64,000 nt of DNA, taken from contig NW_004440095.1 in NCBI RefSeq assembly GCF_000330505.1, positions 125,785 to 189,784 on the forward strand, in the 5' to 3' direction. Shown here piece after piece: positions 10,390-20,152 of the stretch. Source of the stretch: Entamoeba invadens IP1. Lineage: Eukaryota; Evosea; Mastigamoebida; Endamoebidae. The notes under the pieces are model-generated. The model saw only the letters and a program-made list of their open reading frames with translations. It was not told the origin of the DNA and did no database searches. Made by a program: the position numbers and the translations under genes. Positions within the stretch are counted from its first letter, which is position 1. Each line of letters opens with the position of its first letter.

Positions 10390-11819
10390 TCAATTTTCTT
10401 TAGGCCATTTATGAGACGTAGATTCAAACACATCAATCCACTTTTGAGGCTCGCCTTGGACATCCTCCAATTGGTAGTCTCTCCCGGGCACTCTAATAAC
10501 GAACTGCGATCCTTTGACCAAGTGGACAGTAGTCTTTGAACTCAGAGGTATTTCACCCTTAATATTTGGGGTTTTTGCGACGGTGTAGAAGAGCCGTGGT
10601 AAGTCTGTGTATATCAAGTCACGTTTCTAGGAGTCAGCCGATGATTGTTTGATACCAAACACAAGCCGTTTTAGTAATAGAGAGTGAAGATATGTGATCA
10701 AAAAATGGAGTACAACAAACGTTTCTCGACAACCCTTTTCTCTTCCAAACTTGTCTATACAAGATGACGTGTTCGCCTTCTTTCAGTAAACCCGGATATG
10801 TGAAATTTTCGACTTTTGGGACCGCCAATCCCGGCTCGAAAGGTGGAGGCGTTTGATTCTTCAAGTCGTCGAATTTGGTCCCACAGAAGAATGGGTGTGT
10901 TTCCAACTCCTCGAAGTTTTTGACACCAACTCGCGTGTTCATATCGACTTGCATCAACTTTTGGCAAAGGCTCATTGCGTTGGGCGGCATGTTGTGCGGG
11001 TAGGAAGGACTTGCCGCATTGATTGCGTCGAAGGTGAGTTTGTCGGACTTCCCTCTGAACGGGAATTCGCCGGTCAAGAACTGGAAGAGCATACACCCGA
11101 TCGACCAATAATCGACTCCTTTGTTGAACCCAACAGCTCCGTTGATAATTTCAGGAGCAACGTATTCGGGGGTACCAACAAAACTCGATTTGCGGGGAGG
11201 GGCTTCGGGCGATTGCACACAAGCCGTTCCAAAATCAGTGATTTTGACGTGCATTGTACTACTCAACAGGACGTTTTCGGGTTTCAAGTCCCGGTGGATG
11301 ATGTGGAGGGAGTGAAGATACTTGACTGCGTACGAGATCTCTGCTATATAAAATCGAGTTACTTTCTCACTAAAGGAGCCATACTTGTTGAAATAAAATT
11401 TCAGGTCTCTATTGGGGCATAACTCCAAGACATAGACTAACAAATGAGTATTGTATATTTTGTTATGTAGTACCTTATAAATGTGTTTTATTAACAAATA
11501 AAATTCATTGAATCATAGGAAATGAGATAGTTACATTTATAGTAAAATTATTATAAAAATTAGTAATCAACAAACATAGAGAAGTCTCATTTTGGAAGGT
11601 GTAGAATAACTTAACGATGTAACTGGACTGACACATCGACATGATGTCACGCTCTCGCTTAACAGTTGCATGTTTTTTCAATCGAATGATTTGACTTTTG
11701 TCAAGGATTTTTGTTGCGAATTGCCGCCCGTCGTCTTTGTCTGTTGTGAGAACTACAGCACCAAAGGAACCTTCACCCAAAGTATCTCCAAATATGAAAT
11801 TGTTTTCCCTCTTCGCCAT
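10390..11819 (-). CDS. PDK1-like AGC protein kinase with C-terminal PH domain
   Basis: A 398-residue 3-phosphoinositide-dependent kinase homologue that would phosphorylate activation loops of AGC kinases at the membrane. Exons are 11819-11576, 11436-10721 and 10626-10390. The introns (139 and 94 nt) both start GTTTGTT and end TAG, and the junctions keep frame. Kinase motifs: glycine loop GEGSFGAVV, ATKILDK lysine, KHATVKRERD helix as in PDK1, HRDLKPEN, DFGTA, and activation loop SSFVGTPEYVAPE, whose Ser matches the PDK1 autophosphorylation site. The last exon adds LFYTVAKTPNIKGEIPLSS and WIDVFEST, matching the compact PDK1 PH domain. It is shorter than the human enzyme (about 550), mainly through loss of N-terminal and linker sequence. 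The ATG at 11819 opens directly into the kinase domain. Confidence 0.92.
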
Positions 11820-12608
11820 AAAGACTGTTTTGTAATTTTTTAGTTTGGGTTAAGAACTCTGTTATTATTTCATTAAAACAGTTATGAACTCTTTTCTATT
11901 TCAAAGTTGTTTCTATTTTTTGATAATATAGTTCTATAATATATAGAACTTCCTTGTAAAATTAAACATCGTTGTTTTATAGTTTCTATTTTTATTAATA
12001 TAATTTAAGAAACAAAAATGAAGGATTTTTGATGAATTTCTTTATTTTAAATGGGATGATTGGAATACTGGTTGAGCAATTTCAAACGACACAAAAATAA
12101 AAGTGTGTTTTGCTATTTTAATAATTTGGGTTTTAATTATTAGTTCTATTTAATTTATTTGTTTGTAGTCTTATAATAATTTATAATGTTTGTTTTTACC
12201 AACAAATAAGAGTAACTTTTTATTTGATAATTGAAAGTATTTATATCTAGTAATTTAATATTTATAAATTTTATAGTTATAATTATATTTGTGAAATTAA
12301 AAAAATATAAAATGTTAATTGTAATTTTGTTATTAATAATATTGTTATTTTATAAATTAAAATAATCTAATTATAATCACCATTAAAAGAAAAAAAGTTT
12401 TTGTTGTAAAATTAATTGAACCAAATCGAACTCAAAGAAAAATTAAAAAAACATAGTTTGTATTTAAAAATAATAGTAAAAAACAGAGATTAGTAATTTA
12501 TTAATAACTTATTATTATATATATAATAAATTGTGTTAATAAAAAAACTAATTTTTTGCAACAATTTGTATTTTTAATTTGATTATTTTTAATTTATTTG
12601 TAATTAAA
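11820..12608. other. AT-rich spacer upstream of PDK1-like gene
   Basis: Almost pure A/T with many homopolymer runs. No coding composition on either strand. It ends at the first copy of the retrotransposon target duplication. Confidence 0.6.
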
Positions 12609-12630
12609 TTCATTATAGTTTATTTTATTG
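12609..12630 (+). repeat. Left 22-bp target-site duplication of LINE
   Basis: This 22-bp sequence (begins TTCATTATAG) recurs exactly at 13773-13794 in direct orientation, with different bases on the inner sides. It flanks the retrotransposon fragment exactly, as expected for target-primed insertion. Confidence 0.9.
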
Positions 12631-13772
12631 TTCAAATGTCAATGAACTAATTAAATACACAAATGACACTCCAATCGGCCTCTTAAAAAGAGCATTAAAA
12701 TGTCTACGTGGAAAAGTTACAGATGACGACTTAATAAAGCTATTAGTAAGGAACAACATAAAGAAAAGAAAATAACTAATGTGATTGAATTTATAAATGG
12801 AAAAATCAACTCATATTATTTCGAGAAATGGGAAAAATTAAAAGATGCTGGAGTACTTGCAAAAATGTTGAAACACCAAATGTGTGAGAGAAATATTGTG
12901 GGAGCAGCGTGGAAGAATATTAATATAAAACGAAATGCGTTTTTACAGGTAGTAAAAATGCAAGAAAGAGGTGTATATTGTGGACCTAGAAAAGCAGCAA
13001 TAACAAAGAGGAAAAATGATTCATTCTGTTATTGTTGTAAAAACAAGGTAGCATCAATTCCACACATTCTACTATCTTGCCCAATGACAAAAAAAATCAC
13101 AAATAGATAGACACAACAAAGTGTGTAAGGAGATTCAGTGTGCTCTCCTAAAAAGATTGCAATTAATTCCAGAAGAAGCCACTCTAAATACACTCCCAAA
13201 GTGTATTTCGGACAAGGAAGAGAAAAATATAGTAATGTCTGAGAAAAATATTTTAGATGATGATAGACAAAGATTTGCCCGTAGACCAGACCTCTACTGG
13301 CAAAACAATGTTGAGAAAAAAGGATATATTATCGATGTTACAATAGTGAAAGATGAAAATTTATCTCTTGCGTACTTCAGGAAAGTTGTCAAATATGCCA
13401 CCCTTAACTAAAAAATTAGAAATGGTAGGAACATGAAAAGTGTGACAACAATTCCTGTAGTATTAACAACAAGCGGACTTATCAACAAACTCTCAGTAGA
13501 AAGATTAGAGAAACTACTTAAAATCAAATTGAACTACTCCAAAATATTGAGAGATGTAACAGTTTCGTGCATAAAAGACCTAATATCGTACCTGAACCAT
13601 GGGAAAGCTTCGTATGAAATAGAATTATCATCCGATGTCTTTGAACATGAAAACCTTGTGACAACAGAAACAAGGGGCGAAGAAACGGGTAATAGAGAAA
13701 ACCCCTCTGAGCTATGAAAACCAAAATCAATAAAAATGGAATTGGAATAACATAATTGACTTCTCACGTGTG
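12631..13772 (+). mobile_element. 5'-truncated non-LTR retrotransposon (R4-type LINE)
   Basis: A 1142-bp insertion bounded by a 22-bp direct duplication. It holds only the 3' end of a LINE: the last part of the reverse transcriptase region and a restriction-like endonuclease domain, then about 55 bp of 3' sequence. 5' truncation is the usual outcome of target-primed reverse transcription. The domain arrangement (C-x2-C-x8-H-x4-C finger, then PD-x14-D) matches that known for Entamoeba LINEs of the R4 clade. Confidence 0.88.
12638..13717 (+). pseudogene. Degenerate LINE RT C-terminus plus PD-D endonuclease
   Basis: The reading frame is broken at least three times. It begins in one frame (DTPIGLLKRALKCLRG) and stops at 12773. 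It shifts by one base in an A-rich stretch near 12770 to continue as VIEFINGKINSYYF. It shifts back inside a run of eight A at 13089-13096, and meets an in-frame TAA at 13409-13411. Visible motifs are the zinc finger C-x2-C-x8-H-x4-C (about 13037-13080) and the nuclease motif RPDLYW with a second Asp 14 residues later in GYIIDVTI (about 13285-13345). The enzyme would nick target DNA to prime reverse transcription. This copy cannot make it without repair of all lesions. Both frameshifts sit in A-rich runs, so read error at one of them is possible. Confidence 0.85.
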
Positions 13773-13794
13773 TTCATTATAGTTTATTTTATTG
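13773..13794 (+). repeat. Right 22-bp target-site duplication of LINE
   Basis: Exact direct copy of 12609-12630. It is followed two bases later by the TA that borders the next element. Confidence 0.9.
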
Positions 13795-13798
13795 AATA

Positions 13799-13980
13799 CA
13801 GTAAAACCTCCCAAGAGCGGTACCTCTCAAGAGCGGGTTCTCTCAAGAGCGGGCATTTTTTAGACTAAAACTAAAAATAGAGTTCTCTATCGAGTGGTAA
13901 TTGAGGTTTGATTGGCTAAAAATGCCCGCTCTTGAGAGAACAAAATTCCCACGCCCTCCCGCTCTTGGGAGGTTTTACTG
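13799..13980. mobile_element. pogo/Tigger-like MITE with 22-bp perfect TIRs
   Basis: A 182-bp element bordered by TA on both sides (13797-13798 and 13981-13982). Its terminal inverted repeats are 22 bp and perfect (13799-13820 and 13959-13980), starting CAGTAAAACCTCCC. CAGT(A/G)(A/G)AACCTC ends and TA duplication are hallmarks of pogo/Tigger elements in the Tc1/mariner superfamily. Inside, the motif CTCTCAAGAGCGG is repeated on the left arm and inverted on the right, so almost the whole element can fold into a hairpin. It has no coding capacity and would need a transposase in trans. Confidence 0.9.
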
Positions 13981-13982
13981 TA

Positions 13983-14338
13983 TTTGTTTTAGTAATAATA
14001 ATAATAATAGTGTTATATTATAAAATATTAAAAATAAAGAAATAATCTATATTTTTTAATAAAATTTTAATAAATGACAATTATATTTAGTTTGTCTGTT
14101 TTACAAAAATAATTACTGAAGTAATGAAGTTGTTTTTAAGTAATTAAAACAAAAAAAGCAAACAAATAATTAAATAATAAAAAACAATACAAAACCCGTT
14201 TAATGAAAGAAATCCCAGCTAAAACCCATTCCAATGAATTGTCGAAAAAACATCAAATAATTTTTATCGTCTTCAATCCACTCCATTGTACTACAAAAAT
14301 TCTACTTGCTTTAAAAAGAAGGACTAAAAAAGAAGACG
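13983..14338. other. AT-rich spacer
   Basis: Includes a run of AATAAT and A/T-rich sequence. No coding exon seen. The last 60 bases, richer in purines, are the probable leader of the following gene. Confidence 0.55.
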
Positions 14339-15346
14339 ATGTATTCATTTCTTAACATCCCTCCAAATTACCCACCTCACAATTGCACCAATTACAGACA
14401 AGTGGATAGATTCACACAACCTTACACTCACACTACAATCGACAAAGTGCCCTTTCCTAAAGATAAGAACTACCGCCCACCACAAATTAGTCTCTCCACA
14501 CAAACCATATTCCGGTACAGAAACTTCACTATGACACTAACGATGTCCGAGGATTGGCGTCGGTCACATGGCATTCTTCCAGAGGATGTTATAAAGTGTG
14601 CACTAGCAGCGACCTGTCACAAAGAAAGTGTAATAGAGACGCATCAAAGTGACGAAGTCAAACTCTGTAAAGTCTGCCAATCGGAACGACGCATTATAGA
14701 AATCGACCATAGCGATCAAAGCCAAATTGGCCCGGTCACCACTGCGGATGGCTTAGAAAAGTACACGTTCAACAAATGTAAGAGTTTCTGCTCTTCGTCG
14801 CGCAACCATCACCACAGTCGACTTTGTATCGTCATATCGGGATTGCCGGACGGGCCGTTTTACTCTGCGCCGTTTGTGTTACAAGCGCGCGAGAAGAGGA
14901 CGACCAAAACGGAAGGCCAACAAGACGAGAAAGATGACAAAGAAGGGTTGTCCCCGACCCCCGAGGAAGACATGCCGTTCATTAAAGAGGAAGAACTGAT
15001 GAAAGTGGAAGAGGTGATCCAAGACGAAGTAGATGTCCAACATGAACTTGCTGTTGTAGTTGTGGTCCACTTTAACACTAACGACTTTAAAACAAAAATT
15101 GGGAAAGGACTGTGTGAGCGGATGGAGAAAATTGAAGGCATTCAATGTGTTCGAATGCGCGAAGGTGGGTTAGTGGTGTTTGTTGTGGTCTTTGGGGTTG
15201 AAGGGAAGGTCGACCGCCTGAGTGAGAAAGTGCGGGAGTGTGCTGAAAAGTATTTTAAAAATGACGGAGTAGAGAATGGGTGGCAAGCCAATCTGTTAGA
15301 AATTGGCGTGGTGAGTAAATACATTATAACCGATAACAGGGGATGA
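14339..15346 (+). CDS. Unknown Cys/His-containing protein, possible DNA-binding core
   Basis: A 335-residue protein that I cannot assign. Residues 1-60 are Pro/Tyr-rich and low-complexity. A core from about 65 to 190 carries spaced cysteines (CHKES, LCKVC, KCKSFC) and a block SSSRNHHHSRLCIVISGLP followed by FYSAPFVLQAREK. A Ser/Arg/His-rich strand followed by a SxPF-V-sRE strand recalls beta-sandwich transcription factors such as the CudA- or Rel-like folds of amoebozoans; that is weak inference from pattern only. Residues 195-240 are acidic and probably disordered. The C-terminal 90 residues form a mixed domain rich in Val (AVVVVVHFNTNDF). No signal peptide, helix of membrane type, or intron. 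Strong codon contrast with the flanks supports a real gene. Confidence 0.72.
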   Translation: MYSFLNIPPNYPPHNCTNYRQVDRFTQPYTHTTIDKVPFPKDKNYRPPQISLSTQTIFRYRNFTMTLTMSEDWRRSHGILPEDVIKCALAATCHKESVIETHQSDEVKLCKVCQSERRIIEIDHSDQSQIGPVTTADGLEKYTFNKCKSFCSSSRNHHHSRLCIVISGLPDGPFYSAPFVLQAREKRTTKTEGQQDEKDDKEGLSPTPEEDMPFIKEEELMKVEEVIQDEVDVQHELAVVVVVHFNTNDFKTKIGKGLCERMEKIEGIQCVRMREGGLVVFVVVFGVEGKVDRLSEKVRECAEKYFKNDGVENGWQANLLEIGVVSKYIITDNRG

Positions 15347-15511
15347 CTCCTCCATTTTTTAAGGAGATAAGAAGAGATATTAAGAGTCAAAGTATTTGTG
15401 AATAACTCGGCGTTTATAAGTCTTATTTGTATAGTACTTTTATAGCTTTTGAAATCCATAAATAGTAATTAGTTAAGAACATGAAGAAACTTGAAAATCG
15501 AGTGAAGAGGG

Positions 15512-16567
15512 ATGGCTGTCACCAACGCTGGGAATCCACTGAAAGATGTGATAACTTCTGATTTCAAGCTTGATGCGCGTTATTTGCAATTTCGAGATTT
15601 AGTCGGTGTAGTCGACAAATTAGTGAAGTCGAAGGTAGAGACCTTTCCTAAAGAATTGAAAGAAAGGCGTGACATCATATACACGGAATTGGAGAAGATC
15701 CAAGAAGAAAATCTCCATCGGAAAGAGATCACCAAAGAAGCTATTGGGTTAGCAGAGGACTGTCGGAAAATGGCGAAATTAGTCAAGAATGTCTTCTTGT
15801 GGTGTGAGGTGGAGGGAAACACGTTGATGCAAAAGAACAATTCTTTAATTAAAGACCTTCTTGTTGTCGAAGACAAGATCGCGGCGAATCAAATAGCACA
15901 GAACCCGGAAGACAAAGCTAAAGTGATGCGGGAACTTGAAATGAAGAAGTCTGGCCTTCGCGGGAGACTTATTGAGAAGAAATCAAAAGACGCTGAGAAG
16001 AGTAAAGACCACAGAAACACGGAGAACAACAACTCGAAACATCAAAAGTTGAATGGATTAAGCAAAGAAGAAGTCACACAACTCGAGGACTGGACTCAGA
16101 TGCGAATCGGGCAAGTCGTATTTGATGGGGAACATGAGAACTGGTCGACTGGTACTTCTGTCTTTGACGCAAAGATTTATCATAAGAGGAATTTGGTATT
16201 TGTTATAGAAGATGCCAACGGGAACAAGTTCGGAGGGTTTGTGAAGTCTGAAATTGATACCATCGGGGGTGGTATAGTCGACACAGGCTCTTTCTTATTT
16301 TCATTAGCTTCAAATGGACGATTTGACTGCATGCAAAAGTTTCCAATCAGTCAAGAAGGCGCGTCGCGAGCGTTTTGGGTGTGGCCAGCAAACAACTGGT
16401 GTTTGTTACAGTTTGGGTTCTGTGGGGATGACATTAGTATAGCAAAAAAGAGTGAAGTCTTAGGGTCGAGTTGTACACAAAGTGCTTACATTTACCCCGA
16501 GCCTCTTTCTCTCTGTGGAAATTCGAATTTTGATACAACAAATATCACTGTTTATCAAATGATGTGA
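15512..16567 (+). CDS. TLDc-domain protein with N-terminal coiled coil
   Basis: 351 residues. The first 190 are helical and charged (LEKIQEENLHRKEITKEA, then a Lys-rich stretch) and likely form a coiled coil. From about 195 to the end lies a TLDc domain. It is recognised by GQVVFDGEHENWS, NLVFVIEDANGNKFGGFVKS, GSFLFSLASNGR and a late CGDDISI segment. TLDc proteins elsewhere bind V-ATPase or protect against oxidative stress; Entamoeba carries many with this coiled coil-TLDc layout, and their role there is not established. There is no catalytic motif. The ATG at 15512 is the first in frame after a stop. It converges on the RalGAP-like gene with 144 bp of TAATTAGTAT-type simple repeat between. 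Confidence 0.85.
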   Translation: MAVTNAGNPLKDVITSDFKLDARYLQFRDLVGVVDKLVKSKVETFPKELKERRDIIYTELEKIQEENLHRKEITKEAIGLAEDCRKMAKLVKNVFLWCEVEGNTLMQKNNSLIKDLLVVEDKIAANQIAQNPEDKAKVMRELEMKKSGLRGRLIEKKSKDAEKSKDHRNTENNNSKHQKLNGLSKEEVTQLEDWTQMRIGQVVFDGEHENWSTGTSVFDAKIYHKRNLVFVIEDANGNKFGGFVKSEIDTIGGGIVDTGSFLFSLASNGRFDCMQKFPISQEGASRAFWVWPANNWCLLQFGFCGDDISIAKKSEVLGSSCTQSAYIYPEPLSLCGNSNFDTTNITVYQMM

Positions 16568-16711
16568 TGTTTAATACTTTAGTTAGTTTATTAGTATCTT
16601 AATAATAATAATAAATTTAGTTAGTGTATTAATTAGTATTAGTATTAATTAGTATTATTATTATTAATTAGTATCTAATTAATAATAATTAATTATAAAG
16701 AATTCAATGAA

Positions 16712-19700
16712 TTACTTCTTCGGAGTAGTTGGAGAGAGTAAAGCCCCATTAGTATTAGTTCTCTTCACTTGACTCTTCCTCATAAAGGCTTCTTCAGCAG
16801 CTTTGAGTTCCCCAGTGATCTTCTGTGTAGTAGTGGTTGTCTGGACTTTAATAAGTTTTGACTTATCTTTCTCTTGAGACTGTTGTACCGTCTTCTGTTG
16901 GGACTCAAATTCCGTTAATTTTTCTGTGGAAATTGCAGAAGAAATTGATTTAGAGAAGATCCATTGGACTATCCCACTTCTGCACTTCACATTTGAATAT
17001 TTGTCTGAGAAGTCTTTCAGAGCGATTTTTCGTGTTTTAAACGGTGATATTGAGTCGAGCATAACATTGTGGATACAAGCGAATCGCAAGACATCACCAA
17101 GACCGGAGAGCAACATCTTTTGGAATGGTAATAAGATGGGGGAGTTCTTCGACGCAAAGACATTAAAGACTCCAGATGGTAATGGGACGACATGAATGAC
17201 TAATTTGTCCTTTTCGTCGTCACACACTTTGTCTGATATACCCCATCGGATCACTACTTTGTCTTCTTTACATTGCGTTGGGATGACTACATTTGAGTGA
17301 CAGACCACATCATATTGATAGTCTTGGTACACTATCAATTGCTCGGCTTGTTCATAGCCAGACACGTCCCCTTCAAACCCAGACTTCGTTCGAATCTTAG
17401 CAAACTGTTTCAAGAACTTCATGAAATTCTCCGTGACTCCACTCTCGCAATTGTCTATAGTCACTCCTACATGTACGTGTGACTGCATCTTGTCGATTGT
17501 ATCTAGAGCCTCTAAAGACTCGTGAGACACTTCTAAAGGTGTCAAGCGTTCTAAACTCTCTGGTGCAAACAATCCCATTGAAGCCACAAACATACGCGCA
17601 GCGTAGAATTTAGTCGCGTGTTTAATTTGCATGACATTGTTGTACAGCACCGATGGCACCTTTTCAATATGTGGAGGATTCATTCGAGTCACAACTTCAC
17701 TCAAGAAGTTAGTTGTGTCCAACGGTGTGACTGAATTAAGAGCACTCAGCTCTTCTAATACTTTCTGGTCTGGGACTACAATCGACTGTGGCGGCATCTG
17801 TCTTTCTACACTGTTCACTTCTTGTGGGTAATTCAGAGTCACAGTGTCTTCTATTTCCTTAAGAGAGAGGATATATGACTTCTTGCCTACACCGTCTCTG
17901 TTGATCACTACAAACTCTTTGAGTCCACTTGAATTTCGATAAGGAAGTTCTATGAAGGAGAGGAGTGCCTGGCCTTCTATAGAAGCAATGAACATGTGTT
18001 CGAGGGGGGTAGTCACCCCGTGTGCCATTAACAACTTCTCAAGTGCCGACTCTGAAATTTGAGAGTTGTAGAGCTCAGAAGAGAACGTCGGTGCATTGAT
18101 GAAGCGGTGTTGGTACATCAAAGTGATTGAATAGTTCAACGCAGTGACAAAGGCATGTGCCTCTTCATAATTTGGATCTTCTTTTCCTTTAGTTTTATAG
18201 AAGGTTTCAATGGAAGTCAACTTCTTATATAAAACAGTCAGCGCGGTCATCTGTTGTTGCGTGACGCTCTCTCCCAATTCCGTGAAGTACGCGGTGAGTA
18301 CTGGGAGGGCATCTGCAATGAGAGAGAGTTCATTTTCCTTCTTCCATTTATCGAAGAACTCGGAAAGAATAGTAAAGACCTCTGCCAAGAATTCTTTAGT
18401 ATTAGGAATGTACTTGGAGTACTGAATCAATAACTTCACAACGTCGAAAATAGCTCTTCTGTTCTGTGGAAGAGTATTTGAGTTCAATAAGATGCCTTGG
18501 TTATAGTTAATGACCTTCACAAAGTACCACGCTAACTCTCCTGGAGTCTGTGGAGCACGTGTATTAACAATATCTGGGGTGAAGTCGTTAGCTGGTGTTG
18601 AGTTGTGTTGTAAGTGTTCTATAAAGAAGCGATGTAAGACGGTGAGTACTTCATAGACATTAACTGCGTCTGTTTGATGTTTTAATATCAAATACAAATT
18701 GAGCATCACTAAATATTGTGTTGTATACTTCTTCTCGACCTCTTCTGTCTGTTCGGGAATGAACTTGACAACAGCTTCTGGGGTATATGAGGCACAGGAT
18801 GAGATGATGTTAATCATCGCTCCACGTAACTGGACAAAGACAGGGTCTTTCAATAAGATAGCTCTATGAATGGCGTAGAGAACAGTCTTTGATAATATCT
18901 CAATACCATCAAATTGCTTGTCGAGTATCAAGTTGTACAGTTTCAAAGCGACTGCAAGCACCTTATCGCTTTCGCTTGACATCGCAAAGGAAATTGCGTG
19001 ATAGAAATGCTTCAAAGAGTGTTCTGTGAATGTCGTGAAGTCGTACGTCTCTGTGAAGATCCTCATCATAGCTTCTACTGCATGGACAACACCATTCTCA
19101 AATTTTGTATGTGAAGGTAATACAACGCACTGGAAGATGATGTTATAGACTCGAAGGATAGTCTCCCCAGTGCACTTCTTAGATATCATCAAATCGATTT
19201 GTTCGCCCAAAGCCATCACAACTACGTCAAAGACATGGGAGTTGTTACTCATCAGTGGTGACCCAATTAAGTGCAAAAATGTCATCCACATCTTGTGAGC
19301 GTATTGTGGAGGTATCACATTCTTCGTCACAACTTGTTCAGTAGTCCCTTTGTACTCTATTTCGCACTCAACACTACTATAAAGCATATCAACCAATTTT
19401 TGTGTTAACACATACATGAAGGTTCTCCACTGTTGAGCTACAGGAAGTAACACACTCCACAGCTTGTGATTGGTACACATTGAGTCCCACAGTGTTTTGT
19501 CTGTCGGTAAGAGTTTGATCCAGGCTCTATAGAGCGTGTTCACGACTCGTCCAGAGACCTCTTCGGCGAGACTCACCTTCTTGTCTTTAGCCTTATAGAA
19601 ATTGGATGACACATTTGAGCTCATAATACTTGTGATACCTTGTTTGGGGGTGACAACTAGACTCTGTAACGCACCTATAAGAAGTCTTACTAAATGATCG

Positions 19701-20152
19701 ATGTCAACGTGCTTATCCTCTAGTACCTTATCATAGATGTCAAGCACTCTATTTGAGAATTCAACCATCACGGGCGTTTGTTGTTGAGTCAACGTCCGTT
19801 GTGTGAAGATCAACGACAAGTGCTCGATCATGATGTTCAAGTACTTCTTCCAATTTGTCTTGACAACATCGGGAACACACTCAAAGAGCCATGAGTTGTA
19901 TATCTTGATCGAGTTATCTATCGTCTGTGAAGATTCAACAGGAAGACCAAAAGAGTACCCCAACGACTCTAAAATGTAGTCAAAGTGCGTAGTCGTCTTG
20001 ATCTTAGTGTTGAATGCAGAAATGTCCGTTATAATGTATTTTCCCATATTCGTTGAAATCAGGGTTTGAAGTGGTAAATCAAACATTTGGTACAGGTTCG
20101 ACGTTTCCCCATACTCCATTAACTTGAGCTTCTGCGTAGCTTCGACAAACAT
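16712..20152 (-). CDS. RalGAP-beta/tuberin-like protein with degenerate Rap-GAP domain
   Basis: A 1146-residue protein, mostly helical repeat sequence of the tuberin/RalGAP type. The N-terminal motif WLFECVPDVVKTNWKKYLNIMIEHLSLIF and the segment GRVVNTLYRAWIK match the RalGAP alpha/beta start. A Rap-GAP-like region covers about residues 880-1090 (LKQFAKIRTKSGFEGDVSG, then DVVCHSNVVIPTQ, VVIRWGISDK and LVIHVVPLPSGVF). The usual RHIGND stretch with the catalytic Asn thumb is not recognisable. This suggests a non-catalytic partner subunit, as RalGAP-beta is in animals. Such complexes inactivate Ral/Rheb-type GTPases on membranes. A Gln/Lys/Thr-rich tail follows. ATG 20152, no intron. I am sure of the family and less sure of the loss of catalysis. 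Confidence 0.82.
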   Translation of the reverse strand: MFVEATQKLKLMEYGETSNLYQMFDLPLQTLISTNMGKYIITDISAFNTKIKTTTHFDYILESLGYSFGLPVESSQTIDNSIKIYNSWLFECVPDVVKTNWKKYLNIMIEHLSLIFTQRTLTQQQTPVMVEFSNRVLDIYDKVLEDKHVDIDHLVRLLIGALQSLVVTPKQGITSIMSSNVSSNFYKAKDKKVSLAEEVSGRVVNTLYRAWIKLLPTDKTLWDSMCTNHKLWSVLLPVAQQWRTFMYVLTQKLVDMLYSSVECEIEYKGTTEQVVTKNVIPPQYAHKMWMTFLHLIGSPLMSNNSHVFDVVVMALGEQIDLMISKKCTGETILRVYNIIFQCVVLPSHTKFENGVVHAVEAMMRIFTETYDFTTFTEHSLKHFYHAISFAMSSESDKVLAVALKLYNLILDKQFDGIEILSKTVLYAIHRAILLKDPVFVQLRGAMINIISSCASYTPEAVVKFIPEQTEEVEKKYTTQYLVMLNLYLILKHQTDAVNVYEVLTVLHRFFIEHLQHNSTPANDFTPDIVNTRAPQTPGELAWYFVKVINYNQGILLNSNTLPQNRRAIFDVVKLLIQYSKYIPNTKEFLAEVFTILSEFFDKWKKENELSLIADALPVLTAYFTELGESVTQQQMTALTVLYKKLTSIETFYKTKGKEDPNYEEAHAFVTALNYSITLMYQHRFINAPTFSSELYNSQISESALEKLLMAHGVTTPLEHMFIASIEGQALLSFIELPYRNSSGLKEFVVINRDGVGKKSYILSLKEIEDTVTLNYPQEVNSVERQMPPQSIVVPDQKVLEELSALNSVTPLDTTNFLSEVVTRMNPPHIEKVPSVLYNNVMQIKHATKFYAARMFVASMGLFAPESLERLTPLEVSHESLEALDTIDKMQSHVHVGVTIDNCESGVTENFMKFLKQFAKIRTKSGFEGDVSGYEQAEQLIVYQDYQYDVVCHSNVVIPTQCKEDKVVIRWGISDKVCDDEKDKLVIHVVPLPSGVFNVFASKNSPILLPFQKMLLSGLGDVLRFACIHNVMLDSISPFKTRKIALKDFSDKYSNVKCRSGIVQWIFSKSISSAISTEKLTEFESQQKTVQQSQEKDKSKLIKVQTTTTTQKITGELKAAEEAFMRKSQVKRTNTNGALLSPTTPKK

